64,000 nt of DNA from Janthinobacterium sp. CG3 (GCF_000344615.1 NZ_KB467824.1:5146778-5210777); one strand, 5' to 3'. Shown: positions 8,620-18,726, counted from the first letter of the stretch. Notes: a model not told the origin generated them from the sequence alone. Made by a program: numbers and translations.

Positions 8620-9486
8620 ATGTCTGCTGTTGCAACGCCGGTTCCGTTCAAGGCGCAAAGCGCGCCGTTTCGGGTGATGCCCGGTTTTAAATTGTCGCTT
8701 GGCTTCACCATCTTTTATCTGGCGCTCATCGTCCTGATTCCCTTGTCGGCGGTGTTCCTGAAGACCTTTACCATGACCTGGGAGGCGTTCTGGGCCGCCG
8801 TGACGTCCGAGCGCGTGATGGCCTCGTACCGCCTTAGTTTCGGCGCCTCGCTGATCGCCGCGTCGATCAACGTGGTGTTCGGCGGCATCCTGGCCTGGGT
8901 GCTGGTGCGCTACACCTTCCCCGGCAAGCGCATCATCGACGCGCTGGTCGACCTGCCGTTCGCGCTGCCCACCGCCGTCGCCGGCATTACCCTGACGGCG
9001 CTGTATTCGTCGAACGGCTGGTTCGGCAAGTTCCTCGAAGGCACGTTGGGCTTGAAGGTGGCGTTCACGCCGCTGGGCGTGGTGGTGGCGCTGACCTTCA
9101 TCGGCCTGCCGTTCGTCGTGCGCACGGTGCAGCCGGTGCTGGAGGACGCCGAGCGCGAGCTGGAAGAGGCCGCCGCCAGCCTGGGCGCCAGTTCGCTGCA
9201 AACCTTCATCCGCGTGGTGTTCCCGACCATCCTGCCGTCGCTGCTGACCGGCTTCGCGCTGGCCTTCGCGCGCGCCACCGGCGAATACGGCTCGGTCATC
9301 TTCATCGCCGGCAACATGCCGATGGTGTCCGAAATCACGCCGCTGTTCATTATCACCAAACTGGAGCAATACGACTACGCGGGCGCCACCGCGATCGCCG
9401 TCGTGATGCTGGTGGCGTCGTTCCTGATGCTGCTGACGATTAACCTGCTGCAAGCGTGGACGCGCGGCAAGTCGAGGAAAACATGA
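8620..9486 (+). CDS. cysT: Sulfate ABC transporter permease CysT
   Basis: A 288-residue inner-membrane permease with six predicted helices and the EAA coupling loop [15 protein letters not shown] near residue 185. The segment [18 protein letters not shown] is characteristic of CysT/CysU. It pairs with CysW to form the sulfate/thiosulfate channel driven by CysA. GGGGAG lies nine bases before the chosen ATG; an in-frame start 20 codons earlier is not family-like. The gene overlaps cysW by four bases (ATGA), indicating translational coupling in a cysTWA-cysB operon. Confidence 0.95.
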   Translation: MSAVATPVPFKAQSAPFRVMPGFKLSLGFTIFYLALIVLIPLSAVFLKTFTMTWEAFWAAVTSERVMASYRLSFGASLIAASINVVFGGILAWVLVRYTFPGKRIIDALVDLPFALPTAVAGITLTALYSSNGWFGKFLEGTLGLKVAFTPLGVVVALTFIGLPFVVRTVQPVLEDAERELEEAAASLGASSLQTFIRVVFPTILPSLLTGFALAFARATGEYGSVIFIAGNMPMVSEITPLFIITKLEQYDYAGATAIAVVMLVASFLMLLTINLLQAWTRGKSRKT

Positions 9487-10379
9487 GTACAACGCATTCC
9501 GCCGCCGCGCCGCGCCGCGCCGCCGCCCGCCCGGCCTCGCTGGAGCCGCAATGGGTGCGCGTGGCGCTGATCGCCGTCGCGCTGACCTTCCTGACCTTGT
9601 TCCTGTTCGTGCCGCTGGTGGCGGTGTTCGTCGAGGCCTTCAAGAAGGGTTGGCAAGCCTACCTGGCGGCCATCGTCGACCCGGACGCGATCTCGGCCAT
9701 CAAGCTGACCGTCATCACGGCCGCCATCGCCGTGCCGCTGAACCTGGTGTTCGGCGTCGCCGCCTCGTGGTGCATCGCCAAGTTCGAGTTCCGCGGCAAG
9801 AGCATCCTGCTGACCCTGATCGACTTGCCGTTCTCGGTCTCGCCGGTGATTTCCGGGCTGATCTATGTGCTGATGTTCGGCGCGCAGGGCTGGTTCGGCC
9901 CGTGGTTGCAAGAACACGACATCAAGATCCTGTTCGCCGTGCCGGGCATCGTGCTGGCGACCATTTTCATCACCTTCCCGTTTGTCGCGCGCGAGCTGAT
10001 TCCGCTGATGCAGTCGCAGGGCAACGAGGAGGAGGAGGCCGCCATGGTGCTGGGCGCGTCCGGCTGGAACACCTTCCGCCGCGTCACGCTGCCGAATATC
10101 AAGTGGGGCTTGCTGTACGGCGTGATCCTGTGCAACGCCCGCGCCATGGGCGAGTTCGGCGCGGTGTCGGTGGTGTCCGGCCACATCCGCGGCGAGACCA
10201 ACACCATGCCGCTGCAAGTGGAGATTTTGTATAACGAATACAACTTCGCGGCCGCGTTCGCGGTGGCCTCGCTGCTGGCCCTGCTGGCCCTGGTGACGCT
10301 GGCCCTGAAATCCTTTATTGAGTGGCGCTTGCACGAAAACAGCGCCGACGATTCCGCCTTACGTTCTACGGAGCATTGA
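9483..10379 (+). CDS. cysW: Sulfate ABC transporter permease CysW
   Basis: A 298-residue permease with about six helices, the sequence [19 protein letters not shown] typical of CysW and the EAA loop [18 protein letters not shown] near residue 190. The N-terminal 20 residues are Ala/Arg-rich and variable. It forms the transmembrane channel with CysT. Its ATG overlaps the cysT stop codon, and the cysA start follows its stop by two bases, so the operon is tightly coupled. Confidence 0.95.
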   Translation: MSTTHSAAAPRRAAARPASLEPQWVRVALIAVALTFLTLFLFVPLVAVFVEAFKKGWQAYLAAIVDPDAISAIKLTVITAAIAVPLNLVFGVAASWCIAKFEFRGKSILLTLIDLPFSVSPVISGLIYVLMFGAQGWFGPWLQEHDIKILFAVPGIVLATIFITFPFVARELIPLMQSQGNEEEEAAMVLGASGWNTFRRVTLPNIKWGLLYGVILCNARAMGEFGAVSVVSGHIRGETNTMPLQVEILYNEYNFAAAFAVASLLALLALVTLALKSFIEWRLHENSADDSALRSTEH

Positions 10380-10381
10380 GC

Positions 10382-11452
10382 ATGACGATCGAAGTCAACA
10401 ACATCAACAAACGGTTCGGCGATTTCGTCGCCCTCGACAACGTGTCGCTGGCGTTTCCGGCCGGCGAGCTGACCGCGCTGCTGGGACCGTCCGGCTGCGG
10501 CAAGACCACCTTGCTGCGCATTATCGCCGGCCTCGAACACCCCGATTCCGGCCGCGTGCTGCTGGACGCCGAAGACGCCTCGGCGCGCCACGTGCGCGAG
10601 CGCCAAGTCGGTTTCGTGTTCCAGCATTACGCGCTGTTCAAGCACATGACGGTGTTTGAAAACGTCGCCTTCGGCCTGCGCGTGAAGCCGCGCGCCGAGC
10701 GCCCGTCGGAAGACCAGATCCGCCGCAAGGTCAAGGACCTGCTGGAACTGGTGCAACTGGACTGGTTGGCCGACCGCTATCCGCCTCAGCTGTCGGGCGG
10801 GCAACGCCAGCGCATCGCCCTGGCGCGCGCGCTGGCGGTGGAGCCGCGCGTGCTGTTGCTCGACGAGCCCTTCGGCGCGCTCGACGCCAAGGTGCGCAAG
10901 GAATTGCGGCGCTGGCTGCGCCGCTTGCACGACGACTTGCACGTCACCAGCATTTTCGTCACCCACGACCAGGAGGAGGCGCTGGAGGTGGCCGACCAGG
11001 TGGTGTTGATGAACAAGGGCCGGGTTGAGCAACTGGGCGCGCCGGACCAGGTCTACAACCACCCGGCGTCGCCGTTCGTGTATGGCTTCCTGGGTAATGT
11101 GAACCTGTTCCACGGCCGCGTCCACGAGGGCGTCATGGCCACCGGCGACGCCAGTTTCGAGGTGCCCGACCACGCCGGCGTCACCGATAGCAAGGGCATC
11201 GCCTATGTCCGCCCGCACGACTTGGAGATCGACCGCTACACGCCGGGCGCCGAGGGTATCGTCGTCAAGCTCAGCCGCGCCCACGCGATCGGCCCGCTGG
11301 CCCAGCTCGACCTGCAGCGCCTCGACAACGACGAGTTGATCGAGGCGGTGATGTCGAACGAGCGCTTCAGCCACCTGCAGTTGAAGGAGGGGGAAACCCT
11401 GGTGGTGCGGCCGAAGCGCCTGCACGTGTTTGTCGAACCCGCCGCGCGGTAA
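10382..11452 (+). CDS. cysA: Sulfate/thiosulfate ABC transporter ATP-binding protein CysA
   Basis: A 356-residue ATPase with Walker A GPSGCGKT at 35-42, the signature [15 protein letters not shown] near 136, Walker [12 protein letters not shown] and the H-loop [13 protein letters not shown]. The C-terminal part (about 240-356) is the TOBE-like regulatory domain found in CysA, including RPHDLEI. It hydrolyses ATP to drive sulfate uptake through CysTW with Sbp. CGGAG precedes the ATG. The cysB gene follows 24 bases later, an arrangement that couples the transporter to its regulator. Confidence 0.95.
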   Translation: MTIEVNNINKRFGDFVALDNVSLAFPAGELTALLGPSGCGKTTLLRIIAGLEHPDSGRVLLDAEDASARHVRERQVGFVFQHYALFKHMTVFENVAFGLRVKPRAERPSEDQIRRKVKDLLELVQLDWLADRYPPQLSGGQRQRIALARALAVEPRVLLLDEPFGALDAKVRKELRRWLRRLHDDLHVTSIFVTHDQEEALEVADQVVLMNKGRVEQLGAPDQVYNHPASPFVYGFLGNVNLFHGRVHEGVMATGDASFEVPDHAGVTDSKGIAYVRPHDLEIDRYTPGAEGIVVKLSRAHAIGPLAQLDLQRLDNDELIEAVMSNERFSHLQLKEGETLVVRPKRLHVFVEPAAR

Positions 11453-11476
11453 CGTTTTCTTAGATGGGAGTTGGCA

Positions 11477-12409
11477 ATGAATTTTCAACAATTGCGTTCG
11501 ATACGCGAGGCGGCGCGCCGCGGTTACAACCTGACCGAAGTGGCGAATGCGCTGTTTACCTCGCAACCTGGGGTAAGCCGCCAGATACGTGAATTGGAGG
11601 ACGAGCTGGGCGTGGTGATTTTCGAGCGCAACGGCAAGCGCCTGACCGGTTTGACCGAGCCGGGCAAGGGCATTTTGAAGATCGTCGACCGGCTCTTGAT
11701 CGAGGCCGAGAACTTGCAGCAGGCCAGCCTGGAGTACAGCGGCCAAACCAGCGGCACGCTGTCGGTGGCGGCGACCCACACCCAGGCCCGCTACGCGCTG
11801 CCGAAAGTGGTGCAGGGCTTCCGCGCCGCCTTCCCGGACGTGCGCATCGCGCTGCAGCAGAGCGCGCCGGAGCACATCGCCGAATGGGTGTTGTCGGGCA
11901 AGACCGACATCGGCATCGCCACCGAGGGCTTGAGCCAGTTCCCCGACCTGGTATCGTTCCCGTGCTACCGCTGGAGCCATCTGATCGTGGTGCCGGACGG
12001 CCACCCGCTGCTGGCGCGCGGTCCGATCCGCCTGGAAGACCTGGCCGAGTTCTCGCTGATCACCTACGACCGCGGCTTCACCGGCCGCGGCCACATCGAC
12101 GCCGCCTTCGCCAAGGCCGGCGTGCAGCCCGACATCGTGCTGACGGCGATGGATTCCGACGTCATCAAGCAATACGTCGCGCTCGGCCTGGGCGTCGGCA
12201 TCGTCGCCTCGATGGCCTTCGACCACGGCCGCGACAAGGGCTTGCGCGCGGTCGAGGCTTCGCATCTGTTCGCCGCCAACACCACCCGCCTGGCGGTGCG
12301 CCGCGGCGCCTATCTGCGCTCGTACGCCTACGAGTTCATCCTGCAGTTCGCCCCCGAGCTGAGCCGCGACGACATCGACCGCGCGATGAACGGCGAGGAG
12401 GCGGCTTGA
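11477..12409 (+). CDS. cysB: LysR-type sulfur regulator CysB
   Basis: A 310-residue LysR-type regulator starting MNFQQLRSIREAARRGYNLTE, the conserved CysB/Cbl opening, with a helix-turn-helix at about 19-60 and a co-inducer domain containing ATHTQARYALP, where sulfate or acetylserine contacts occur in CysB. It activates sulfate and sulfonate assimilation when reduced sulfur is scarce. GGGAG lies six bases before the ATG. It is the last gene of the cysTWA-cysB operon, and the shared motif before sbp and cysT is its probable target. It could also be the related regulator Cbl/SsuR; context favours CysB. Confidence 0.92.
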   Translation: MNFQQLRSIREAARRGYNLTEVANALFTSQPGVSRQIRELEDELGVVIFERNGKRLTGLTEPGKGILKIVDRLLIEAENLQQASLEYSGQTSGTLSVAATHTQARYALPKVVQGFRAAFPDVRIALQQSAPEHIAEWVLSGKTDIGIATEGLSQFPDLVSFPCYRWSHLIVVPDGHPLLARGPIRLEDLAEFSLITYDRGFTGRGHIDAAFAKAGVQPDIVLTAMDSDVIKQYVALGLGVGIVASMAFDHGRDKGLRAVEASHLFAANTTRLAVRRGAYLRSYAYEFILQFAPELSRDDIDRAMNGEEAA

Positions 12410-12468
12410 CGGCGCTGGCCGTCGCTTGAAATCAGCGGCGCCGGCGGTGCCTGGCGGCGACCGTACAC

Positions 12469-13000
12469 TTACCAAGCGTAGCCCGCCTTGGCGTAGAAGT
12501 AACGACCGTTGAACCGTTCGGCGCGAACACGCTGTACGGTTGGGTGCCGCCGAGGTTGTTTTGCGCCATCACTTGCCGCGGATAGCGGTCGGTGACGTTG
12601 TCGGTGAAGCTGCCGTAGCGCGCCACCATCGGGTGCGCGTTCCAGTTGCCGGCGCTCAGGCGGTACTGGGCGTTGGCGAAGGCGCTGCGCGGTTTGCTGT
12701 CCGGGTCGCCGAAGCGCTGGTTGACCCGGCTGTAACGCGGCTCCTTGGGATTGCGCACGTCGGCGCCGGCGCGGTTGGTGGCGTCGCGCTCGGCCAGCTC
12801 GGCCGCCACCCGCAGCCAACCCTGGTCGTCGAGGGCCAAGCCGGCCGAGCCCTTCAGCGAGCGCTGCCCGCCGTCGCCTTCCCGGTACTTGCCGAAGCCG
12901 GCCTCGCCACGACCATGGCGTACGCCAGTAGACACAAACCGCCTCCGCGGCGCAACTACCCGCGCAGCAAGCACGCGCCTCCTCATTCCCCAAATAAATG
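12469..13000 (-). pseudogene. Remnant of a TonB-dependent receptor (internal deletion and frameshift)
   Basis: Minus-strand text shows beta-barrel material of a TonB-dependent outer-membrane receptor: an early-barrel strand set (GKYREGDGG..., GWLRVAAELAERDATNRA, RNPKEPRYSRVNQRFGDPD) joined to a receptor C terminus (GGTQPYSVFAP, then NGRYFYAKAGYAW and a stop at 12469 in a second frame). The frame changes near 12505. The plug domain and most barrel strands of a 700-900 residue receptor are missing, and no signal peptide is found. The 5' boundary is approximate. A Fur-like box lies at the upstream end, and a NiCoT transporter is divergent, suggesting a lost metal or siderophore uptake gene. Confidence 0.7.
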
Positions 13001-13025
13001 GTTGCGAAAGCACAAGCAAGTATAC

Positions 13026-13045
13026 GATAATGATAAAGCATTATC
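13026..13045. promoter_or_regulatory. Fur-like box
   Basis: GATAATGATAAAGCATTATC matches the 19-base Fur consensus in both arms (9/9 and 8/9) but has one extra central base. It lies upstream of the receptor remnant and 180 bases before the NiCoT gene. Function now is uncertain. Confidence 0.5.
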
Positions 13046-13224
13046 AATAACGAGCGATCGTGAAATTGAGAAATCTGACAACTGCGTCGCGGCGCCGACT
13101 TTACTTACCAACCCAAGCGTTGAGCCGGGCGGTAAGGCGTCTCGCTGCAACACGCCAACAGCGCCGGCGGAATAGATACTATTTCGTGGGCAATTCACCT
13201 TGTACCGCAATGATTGGTCAATGA

Positions 13225-14016
13225 ATGGAAAATGGCTTTTTGTCAGCGATGCTGATGATGTTCGTTCTGGGGATGCGGCACGGCCTCGACCCAGACCATG
13301 TAGCAATGATCGACGCGATGACTTTTCGCTGCTCGACGCAACGACCACGTACGGCGCCGTGGATAGGAACGCTGTTCGCCACTGGACATGGCTTAACGGT
13401 GACAGCGATTGCCGTTGGCCTGAGCTTTCTGACCAGCGATCTCCAGTTTCCCCCGTCCTTCACCGCCTTGCTTGATTGGCTTCCGGTTGTCTTGTTGCTC
13501 GTCGTCGGAACCTTGAACCTGCGCGCATTGCTGATCCCCGGACCTTACCAGGCGGTCGGATGGAAAAGATACTTTGTGCCCCGGCGTCTGCAGGATAGTT
13601 CCCATCCATTTGCCATTTTTTCGGTGGGTGTGGTGTTTGCATTGGTGTTCGATACCGCGACACAGGCCGCGGTGTGGGGCTACGCCGCCACGTCATCGAG
13701 CGGCGCGTATATGGCGTTGGCAGCCGGCCTGGCATTTACCGTTGGCATGGTACTAACCGACACGCTCGACGGCCGGTTGATGTACCGGATGTTGCAGCGC
13801 TCGGCGCATGGCGCCGACGCCCAGCGTTATCGACGCTGTGTTGCTTGGGCGGTGGTGATACTCGCTTTCGGCGTGGCCTTGTACAGCATTGCCGCGCGCT
13901 ACTATCCGAGCATCGAATTGACCGACACCGTGTTCACCATTGCCGGACTTTGCATGTCCGCGCTCTTGCTTTTTGCGTATTGGTGGACAGCGAGCAAAAA
14001 GTTGACCTTCGACTGA
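13225..14016 (+). CDS. NiCoT-family nickel/cobalt transporter (HoxN/NixA type)
   Basis: A 263-residue inner-membrane protein with about seven to eight helices and the NiCoT signatures: RHGLDPDHVAMID near residue 18 (the metal-recognition H-x4-D-H motif), TGHGLTVT near residue 53 and LVFDTATQAAVWG near residue 140. These permeases import Ni2+ or Co2+ as metallocentre precursors. At 263 residues it is shorter than HoxN (about 350), close to compact members. It is divergent from the receptor remnant with a Fur-like box between. No cobalamin riboswitch is visible upstream and no urease or hydrogenase genes are nearby, so the metal is undetermined. Confidence 0.82.
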   Translation: MENGFLSAMLMMFVLGMRHGLDPDHVAMIDAMTFRCSTQRPRTAPWIGTLFATGHGLTVTAIAVGLSFLTSDLQFPPSFTALLDWLPVVLLLVVGTLNLRALLIPGPYQAVGWKRYFVPRRLQDSSHPFAIFSVGVVFALVFDTATQAAVWGYAATSSSGAYMALAAGLAFTVGMVLTDTLDGRLMYRMLQRSAHGADAQRYRRCVAWAVVILAFGVALYSIAARYYPSIELTDTVFTIAGLCMSALLLFAYWWTASKKLTFD

Positions 14017-14040
14017 GGGGCCCGTCCTTCGTCCTGTGGT

Positions 14041-15086
14041 TTACTGGCCGGGGTTGGGCAGGCTGGCGTGGATGGCGTCGATGGCGGCGGCGACGTCGTC
14101 GCTCAGCGGCGTGGCGTAGGCGTCGATGTTTTCCTTCAGCTGCGTTAGGGTGGTGGCGCCGATGATGGTCGAGGCGACGAACCAGCGCGAATAGCACCAG
14201 GCCAGCGCCATCTGCGCCGGCGTCATGCCGTTGGCGCGCGCCAGCTCGGCGTAGCGGGCGGTGGCGGCCAGCACGGCCGGGCGCAGGTAGCGCGGGCTCC
14301 ACGTCGGCGGGAACAGCGTCAGCCGCCCGCTGGCCTTCGGGTCGTCGAGGTACTTGGCGCTGAGCTGGCCGAACGCCAGCGGGCTGTAGGCCAGCAGGCC
14401 GACGTGCTCGCGGAAGCAGGTTTCGGTCATCAGGCTGGTTTCAAAATTGCGCGCCGTCAGGTTGTACAGGTTCTGCACCGTGGCGATGCGCGGCAAGCCC
14501 TTCTGCTCGGACTGCTTGACGAATTCCGACACGCCCCACGACGATTCGTTCGACACGCCGATGTGGCCGATCTTGCCCTGTTCGATCAGCCGACCCAGCG
14601 CCGCCAGCGTGTCCTCGATGGCGGCCGCGGGCCGCTCGGCCCGCGGCTCGAAGGCGTTGGCGCCGAAGATCGGCACGTTGCGGCTGGGCCAGTGCAACTG
14701 GTACAGGTCGATATGCTCGGTGTGCAGGCGGCGCAGGCTGGCCTCGACGGCGGCGCCGATATTGGCCGCGTCCAAGTCGTTCTTGCCGCCGCGCACCCAG
14801 TGCATGGTCGGATTCGGCCCGGCCACTTTGCTGGCCAGCACCACCTCGCCGCGGCGCCCGCTTTTTTTAGCCAGCTGCCGATGTAGCTTTCGGTGCGGCC
14901 CTGGGTCTCGGCGCGCGGCATGACCGGATACATCTCGGCCGTGTCGATGAAGTTGACGCCGCGCTCGAGCGCGTAGTCGAGCTGGCTGTGCGCCTCGGCT
15001 TCGCTGTTCTGCTCGCCGAAGGTCATCGTGCCCAGGCAGATTTTGCTGACCGCCAGGTCGCTGTCGCCGAGCGTGGTTGTTTGCAT
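14041..15086 (-). pseudogene. Tas-like aldo/keto reductase, frameshifted at an A7 run
   Basis: The first part (from ATG 15086) reads MQTTTLGDSDLAVSKICLGT and reaches YIGSWLKK; the rest of the enzyme continues in another frame from VVLASKVAGPNPT to the stop at 14041, including IDLYQLHWPSRN and IGHIGVSNESSWG. The break is at a run of seven A on the coding strand (T7 at 14862-14868). One added A restores an uninterrupted 348-residue Tas-like NADP-dependent reductase with its catalytic Asp/Tyr region (NFIDTAEMYP). It may be a real null allele, a slippage-expressed gene or a sequencing error. AAGGGGA precedes the ATG, and the gene starts 11 bases after pyrD. Confidence 0.8.
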
Positions 15087-15097
15087 GGCGCGTCCCC

Positions 15098-16138
15098 TTA
15101 GTTGGCGCGCAGAACGTCGGCGCAGTCGCGCACCAGCGCCGGGCCGGCGTAGATCAGGCCGCTGTACAACTGTACCAGCTGGGCGCCGGCGTCGATTTTG
15201 GCGGCGGCGTCGGCGCCGCGCATGATGCCGCCCACGCCGATGATCGGCAAGGCGCTCCCCAGCTCGGCCTTGAGCAGGCGGATCACCGTGTTCGACAGTT
15301 CGAACACCGGCGCGCCGGACAGGCCGCCGGCCTCGGCGCCGTGCTGCATACCGTCGACGGCGCTGCGGCTGAGGGTGGTGTTGGTGGCGATCACGCCGTC
15401 GATCTTGTGGCGGATCAGCGAGTCGGCGATGGTCTTGATCTGCTCGCCGTCGATGTCCGGGGCGATCTTCAGCGCCAGCGGCACGTAGCGTTTGTGCTGG
15501 TCGGCCAGGCGCGCCTGGGCGTCCTTGAGTTGCGCCAGCAGCGCGTCGAGTTCGGAGGCGCCCTGCAACTGGCGCAGGTTCTTGGTGTTCGGCGACGAAA
15601 TGTTGACCGTCACGTAGCTGGCGTAGGGGTAGACTTTTTCCAGGCAGTGCAGGTAGTCGTCGGCGGCGCGCTCGATCGGCGTGTCGGCGTTCTTGCCGAT
15701 GTTCAGACCCAGCACGCCGGCGCGGTTCTGGTAGAAGCGCGACGCTTGCACGTTGGCGACGAAGGCGTCGACGCCGCCGTTGTTAAATCCCATGCGGTTG
15801 ATGATGGCGTGCGCCGCCGGCAGGCGGAACATGCGCGGTGTCGGATTGCCCGCTTGCGCGCGCGGCGTCACGGTGCCCACTTCGATCGAGCCGAAACCGA
15901 GGTCGGCCAGCGCGTCGATGAAGGCGCCGTCCTTGTCCAGGCCGGCGGCCAGGCCGACCGGGTTCGGGAAGGTGATGCCCATCACGCTACGCGGATCGGC
16001 CCGCGGCTTTTTCACCAGGCGGGTCAGGCCCAGCGCGGCGGCGCGCTTCAGCGCCGGCAGGGTGAAGTGGTGGGCCGCTTCCGCGTCCATGGCGAACAGC
16101 AAGGGGCGGGCGAGGGAATACAGGAATTTTTCGGACAT
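15098..16138 (-). CDS. pyrD: Dihydroorotate dehydrogenase, class 2 (quinone-dependent)
   Basis: A 346-residue enzyme starting [20 protein letters not shown], the membrane-associating N-terminal helices of class 2 DHODH. The FMN barrel shows [32 protein letters not shown], the catalytic serine segment VNISSPNT and the C-terminal [15 protein letters not shown]. It oxidises dihydroorotate to orotate with ubiquinone at the inner membrane, the fourth step of pyrimidine synthesis. The usual length is 335-350. The tas-like gene follows after 11 bases. The bpt operon upstream has its own terminator, so pyrD has a separate promoter in 16139-16317. Confidence 0.96.
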   Translation of the reverse strand: MSEKFLYSLARPLLFAMDAEAAHHFTLPALKRAAALGLTRLVKKPRADPRSVMGITFPNPVGLAAGLDKDGAFIDALADLGFGSIEVGTVTPRAQAGNPTPRMFRLPAAHAIINRMGFNNGGVDAFVANVQASRFYQNRAGVLGLNIGKNADTPIERAADDYLHCLEKVYPYASYVTVNISSPNTKNLRQLQGASELDALLAQLKDAQARLADQHKRYVPLALKIAPDIDGEQIKTIADSLIRHKIDGVIATNTTLSRSAVDGMQHGAEAGGLSGAPVFELSNTVIRLLKAELGSALPIIGVGGIMRGADAAAKIDAGAQLVQLYSGLIYAGPALVRDCADVLRAN

Positions 16139-16294
16139 GGGGGCAGTCTTGGTTGAGGCGGGCGCGGTGCGCGGTGGCCGGTCCGGCCCGCTGTGGTGTT
16201 TGCCGCCATTTTACCGGCTTTTGCGCGCCGCCCGGTCGAAAGCATGCGCCGGCCGGCGACGTCAAAACCAAGCCAATGCAAAGAGCCGGGTGAT

Positions 16295-16316
16295 AAAAGC
16301 CGCTCAACTGAGCGGC
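16295..16316 (-). terminator. Rho-independent terminator of the Nudix-aat-bpt operon
   Basis: On the minus strand GCCGCTC-AGTT-GAGCGGC is followed by TTTT, immediately after the bpt stop codon. It separates this operon from pyrD. Confidence 0.8.
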
Positions 16317-16317
16317 A

Positions 16318-17046
16318 TCAGGCGCCGAGCAAGCCCCAGGCGCCCTTGATGCGCGCCTCAAGCGGCTTGAAGTTAATCTTGTAGGCCATTTTCGGGCTTT
16401 GCTCGATCCAATAGCCGAGGTAGACGTACGGCAGTTGCAGTTCGGCGGCCTGGGCGATCTGCCACATCACGTTGTAGGTGCCGAAGGACGCGCCGGCCAC
16501 GTCCGGGTCGAAAAAGGTGTACACCGAGGACAGGCCGTCGGCCAGCACGTCGATGATGCTGACCATGCGCAACGCGCCGTCGGGCTCGCGGAACTCGACC
16601 AGGCGCGTGTTGACCCGGCTTTGCAGCAGGAACTGGGCGTACTGGTCGCGGCTGTCCTGGTCCATGCCGCCGCCGGAGTGGCGCGTGCTCTGGTAGCGCA
16701 GGTACAGCTCGTAGTGTTCGTCGAGGAAGGCCAGCGTGGCGACGCTGGCGCGCAGCGTGGCGTGGCGCGCCCAGGCGCGGCGCTGGCCGCGGCTGGGCGC
16801 GAACTCGGCGGCGATCACGCGCACCGGGATGCAGGCTTGGCAGCCGTCGCAATACGGCCGGTAGGTGAAGATGCCGCTACGCCGGAAGCCGCTCTTGACC
16901 AGCTCGGAATACACGTCGACGTTGATCAGGTGCGACGGCGTGGCCACCTGCGAGCGCGCTTGGCGGTCGTCCAGGTAGCTGCACGGATACGGCGCGGTGG
17001 TGTAAAACTGCAGCGTCGAGAAGGGCAGGTCATTGAGATGCGTCAT
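16318..17046 (-). CDS. bpt: Aspartate/glutamate leucyltransferase Bpt (arginyl-transferase fold)
   Basis: A 242-residue enzyme with the ATE N-terminal domain [19 protein letters not shown] (residues about 17-35) and the cysteine cluster [16 protein letters not shown] (about 65-80), then the C-terminal transferase domain with [20 protein letters not shown] and [17 protein letters not shown]. Bpt transfers leucine from Leu-tRNA to N-terminal Asp or Glu, creating an N-degron for ClpS-ClpAP. The ATG at 17046 matches family length; an in-frame extension of 32 codons is basic and unlike the family. It lies about 100 bases downstream of aat, the other N-degron transferase. Confidence 0.93.
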   Translation of the reverse strand: MTHLNDLPFSTLQFYTTAPYPCSYLDDRQARSQVATPSHLINVDVYSELVKSGFRRSGIFTYRPYCDGCQACIPVRVIAAEFAPSRGQRRAWARHATLRASVATLAFLDEHYELYLRYQSTRHSGGGMDQDSRDQYAQFLLQSRVNTRLVEFREPDGALRMVSIIDVLADGLSSVYTFFDPDVAGASFGTYNVMWQIAQAAELQLPYVYLGYWIEQSPKMAYKINFKPLEARIKGAWGLLGA

Positions 17047-17147
17047 GCACGTCCTATCGGTGCGGTTGCAACGGCAAATGTGGCGCTTCGCCACCGCCGT
17101 TTTTGTATCATATCCCTTGCGCGCCGCCGTGGCGCGGCGCACTCAAT

Positions 17148-17876
17148 TTATAACACGGCGCCGAGCGGCGCAAGCGGCTGCCACGCGGCTATTTGCGGTT
17201 CTTCAATGCTGGCCGCCAGGTGCGCCAGGAAGCGCGCGCGCGAAATCGGCGCCGCGCCCAGCGAGGCCAGGTGCGCCGTTTCCTGCTGGCAGTCGATCAT
17301 CGCCACGCCGTGGCCGCGCAGAAAGTGCACCAGGTAGGCCAGCGCGATCTTCGAGCCGTCGGTAACGCGGGCGAACATCGACTCGCCGTAAAACATGCGG
17401 CCGATCGAGACGCCGTAGGCGCCGCCGACCAGCTCGCCGTCCAGCCACAGTTCCGCCGAGTGCGCGTAGCCGAGCCGGTGCAAGCCGGTGTAGCCGGCGA
17501 TGATCTCGTCGGAAATCCAGGTGCCGGGGCCGTCCTTGCGCGGCGCCGCGCAGGCCCGCATGACGGCCTCGAAGTCGCTGTCGAAGCGCACCTGCCAGCG
17601 CCCGTCCGTGGCGGCGCTGCGGGCGACCCGGCGCAGCGCCTTCTTCAGGCTGTCGGAGACGCGCAGCTCGGCCGTCATCAGCACCATGCGCGGGTCGGTG
17701 CTCCACCAGAGGATGGGTTGGCCCTCGGAAAACCAGGGGAAGATGCCGCGCCGGTAGGCCGCCAGCAGGCGCTGCGGCGACAGGTCGGCGCCGGCGGCCA
17801 GCAGGCCAGGCGCGTCGGTCGTCAGCGCCTGCGAGACGTCGGGGAAGGGCGTGTGCGGATCGAGCCAGGGAATCAT
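17148..17876 (-). CDS. aat: Leucyl/phenylalanyl-tRNA--protein transferase Aat
   Basis: A 242-residue enzyme with [41 protein letters not shown], the GNAT-fold core AHSAELW and [18 protein letters not shown], and [14 protein letters not shown]. Aat adds Leu or Phe to proteins with N-terminal Lys or Arg, marking them for ClpS-ClpAP degradation in the cytoplasm. Length and motifs are complete. It starts 20 bases after the Nudix stop and is followed by bpt, so the operon carries both known bacterial N-end-rule transferases. Confidence 0.96.
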   Translation of the reverse strand: MIPWLDPHTPFPDVSQALTTDAPGLLAAGADLSPQRLLAAYRRGIFPWFSEGQPILWWSTDPRMVLMTAELRVSDSLKKALRRVARSAATDGRWQVRFDSDFEAVMRACAAPRKDGPGTWISDEIIAGYTGLHRLGYAHSAELWLDGELVGGAYGVSIGRMFYGESMFARVTDGSKIALAYLVHFLRGHGVAMIDCQQETAHLASLGAAPISRARFLAHLAASIEEPQIAAWQPLAPLGAVL

Positions 17877-17896
17877 CGGCGCGTTCGGGTTGGCGC

Positions 17897-18466
17897 TCAG
17901 CCGGCGCGCATCGGCCGGTCGATGTCGAGGGTGTGGAAGCCATGGCTGCCGCCCTCGCGTATTTTGACCCGGTCCGAGAAGAACAGTTCCAGCGTGGTGC
18001 GGATGGTGGGGAAGGCCAGGTCGTCCCAGGGGATCTCGGCCTCGCTGAACAAGCGCACGTCCAGGCTTTCGATGCCGGGCGCGAAATCGAGATCGCGCAG
18101 GCGCGCCAGGTAGAACATGTGGACCTGGTGCACGCGCGCCACGTTGAGCAGGGTGAACAGGCCGCCCAGCTCGATGTTGGCGCCGGCTTCCTCGACCGTC
18201 TCGCGCAGCGCCGCGTCGGCCGTGGTTTCATTGTTTTCCATGAAGCCGGCGGGCAGCGTCCAGTAGCCGTAGCGCGGTTCGATCGCGCGCTTGCACAGCA
18301 GAATTTGTAATTGGCCGTCCTGTTCCCACACCGGAATCGAGCCGATCACCATTTTCGGGTTCTGGTAGTGGATGGTGGCGCAGTGGACGCAGACGTAACG
18401 CGGGCGGTTGTCGCCGGTCGGGACCGACAGTTCAACGGGATGGGCGCATTCGGAGCAAAATTTCAT
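17897..18466 (-). CDS. Nudix hydrolase with N-terminal zinc ribbon
   Basis: A 189-residue protein. Cys4, Cys7, Cys26 and Cys29 form a four-cysteine zinc ribbon, followed by the motif YQNPKMV seen in NudC-like and related ribbon-Nudix proteins. The Nudix box spans about residues 74-96 (GFMENNE...RETVEEAGA) with the metal-binding REx2EE core. Such proteins hydrolyse nucleoside diphosphate derivatives; substrate is unknown. The ATG at 18466 places the ribbon right at the N terminus; a TTG four codons earlier is less likely. It is the first gene of the Nudix-aat-bpt operon. Confidence 0.88.
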   Translation of the reverse strand: MKFCSECAHPVELSVPTGDNRPRYVCVHCATIHYQNPKMVIGSIPVWEQDGQLQILLCKRAIEPRYGYWTLPAGFMENNETTADAALRETVEEAGANIELGGLFTLLNVARVHQVHMFYLARLRDLDFAPGIESLDVRLFSEAEIPWDDLAFPTIRTTLELFFSDRVKIREGGSHGFHTLDIDRPMRAG

Positions 18467-18615
18467 GGGCAATGGCAAAAGTAGGTTTAGTGCTTACTTT
18501 ACACCGATTGCGCGCACCGCGGCGCATTCAGCACGGCGCCCTGCGTCTGATCATGCGTGCCGGCAGGGCTAGCGCGGGCAATCGGGTGCTATTGCGGTCG
18601 ATTTTTAGATAGATA

Positions 18616-18644
18616 TTGCCTAAGTTTACGATCTCGCCTATAAT
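18616..18644 (+). promoter_or_regulatory. Promoter of initiator tRNA copy 1
   Basis: -35 TTGCCT, 17-base spacer, -10 TATAAT; the tRNA begins five bases after the -10. Confidence 0.75.
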
Positions 18645-18649
18645 ACGTC

Positions 18650-18726
18650 TGCGGGGTGGAGCAGTCTGGCAGCTCGTCGGGCTCATAACCCGAAGGTCAC
18701 AGGTTCAAATCCTGTCCCCGCAACCA
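18650..18726 (+). tRNA. Initiator tRNA-fMet (CAT), copy 1
   Basis: The 77-base tRNA has anticodon loop CTCATAA and the three consecutive G:C pairs in the anticodon stem (GGG...CCC) that identify an initiator tRNA, plus an encoded CCA end. The base before GCGGGG is T, which would pair with A72 instead of the C1:A72 mismatch of E. coli; the same T is present in all three copies. It is flanked by a good promoter and a terminator. Confidence 0.95.

Noticed and set aside
9863-12475. 870-codon minus-strand open frame opposite cysW, cysA and cysB
   Set aside because: Shadow of the cys genes; no domain text, Ala/Arg/Gln/His composition.
13050-13224. Possible cobalamin riboswitch before the NiCoT gene
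   Set aside because: No GGTG-x-AA-x-TCC or GCCACTG core elements on either strand.
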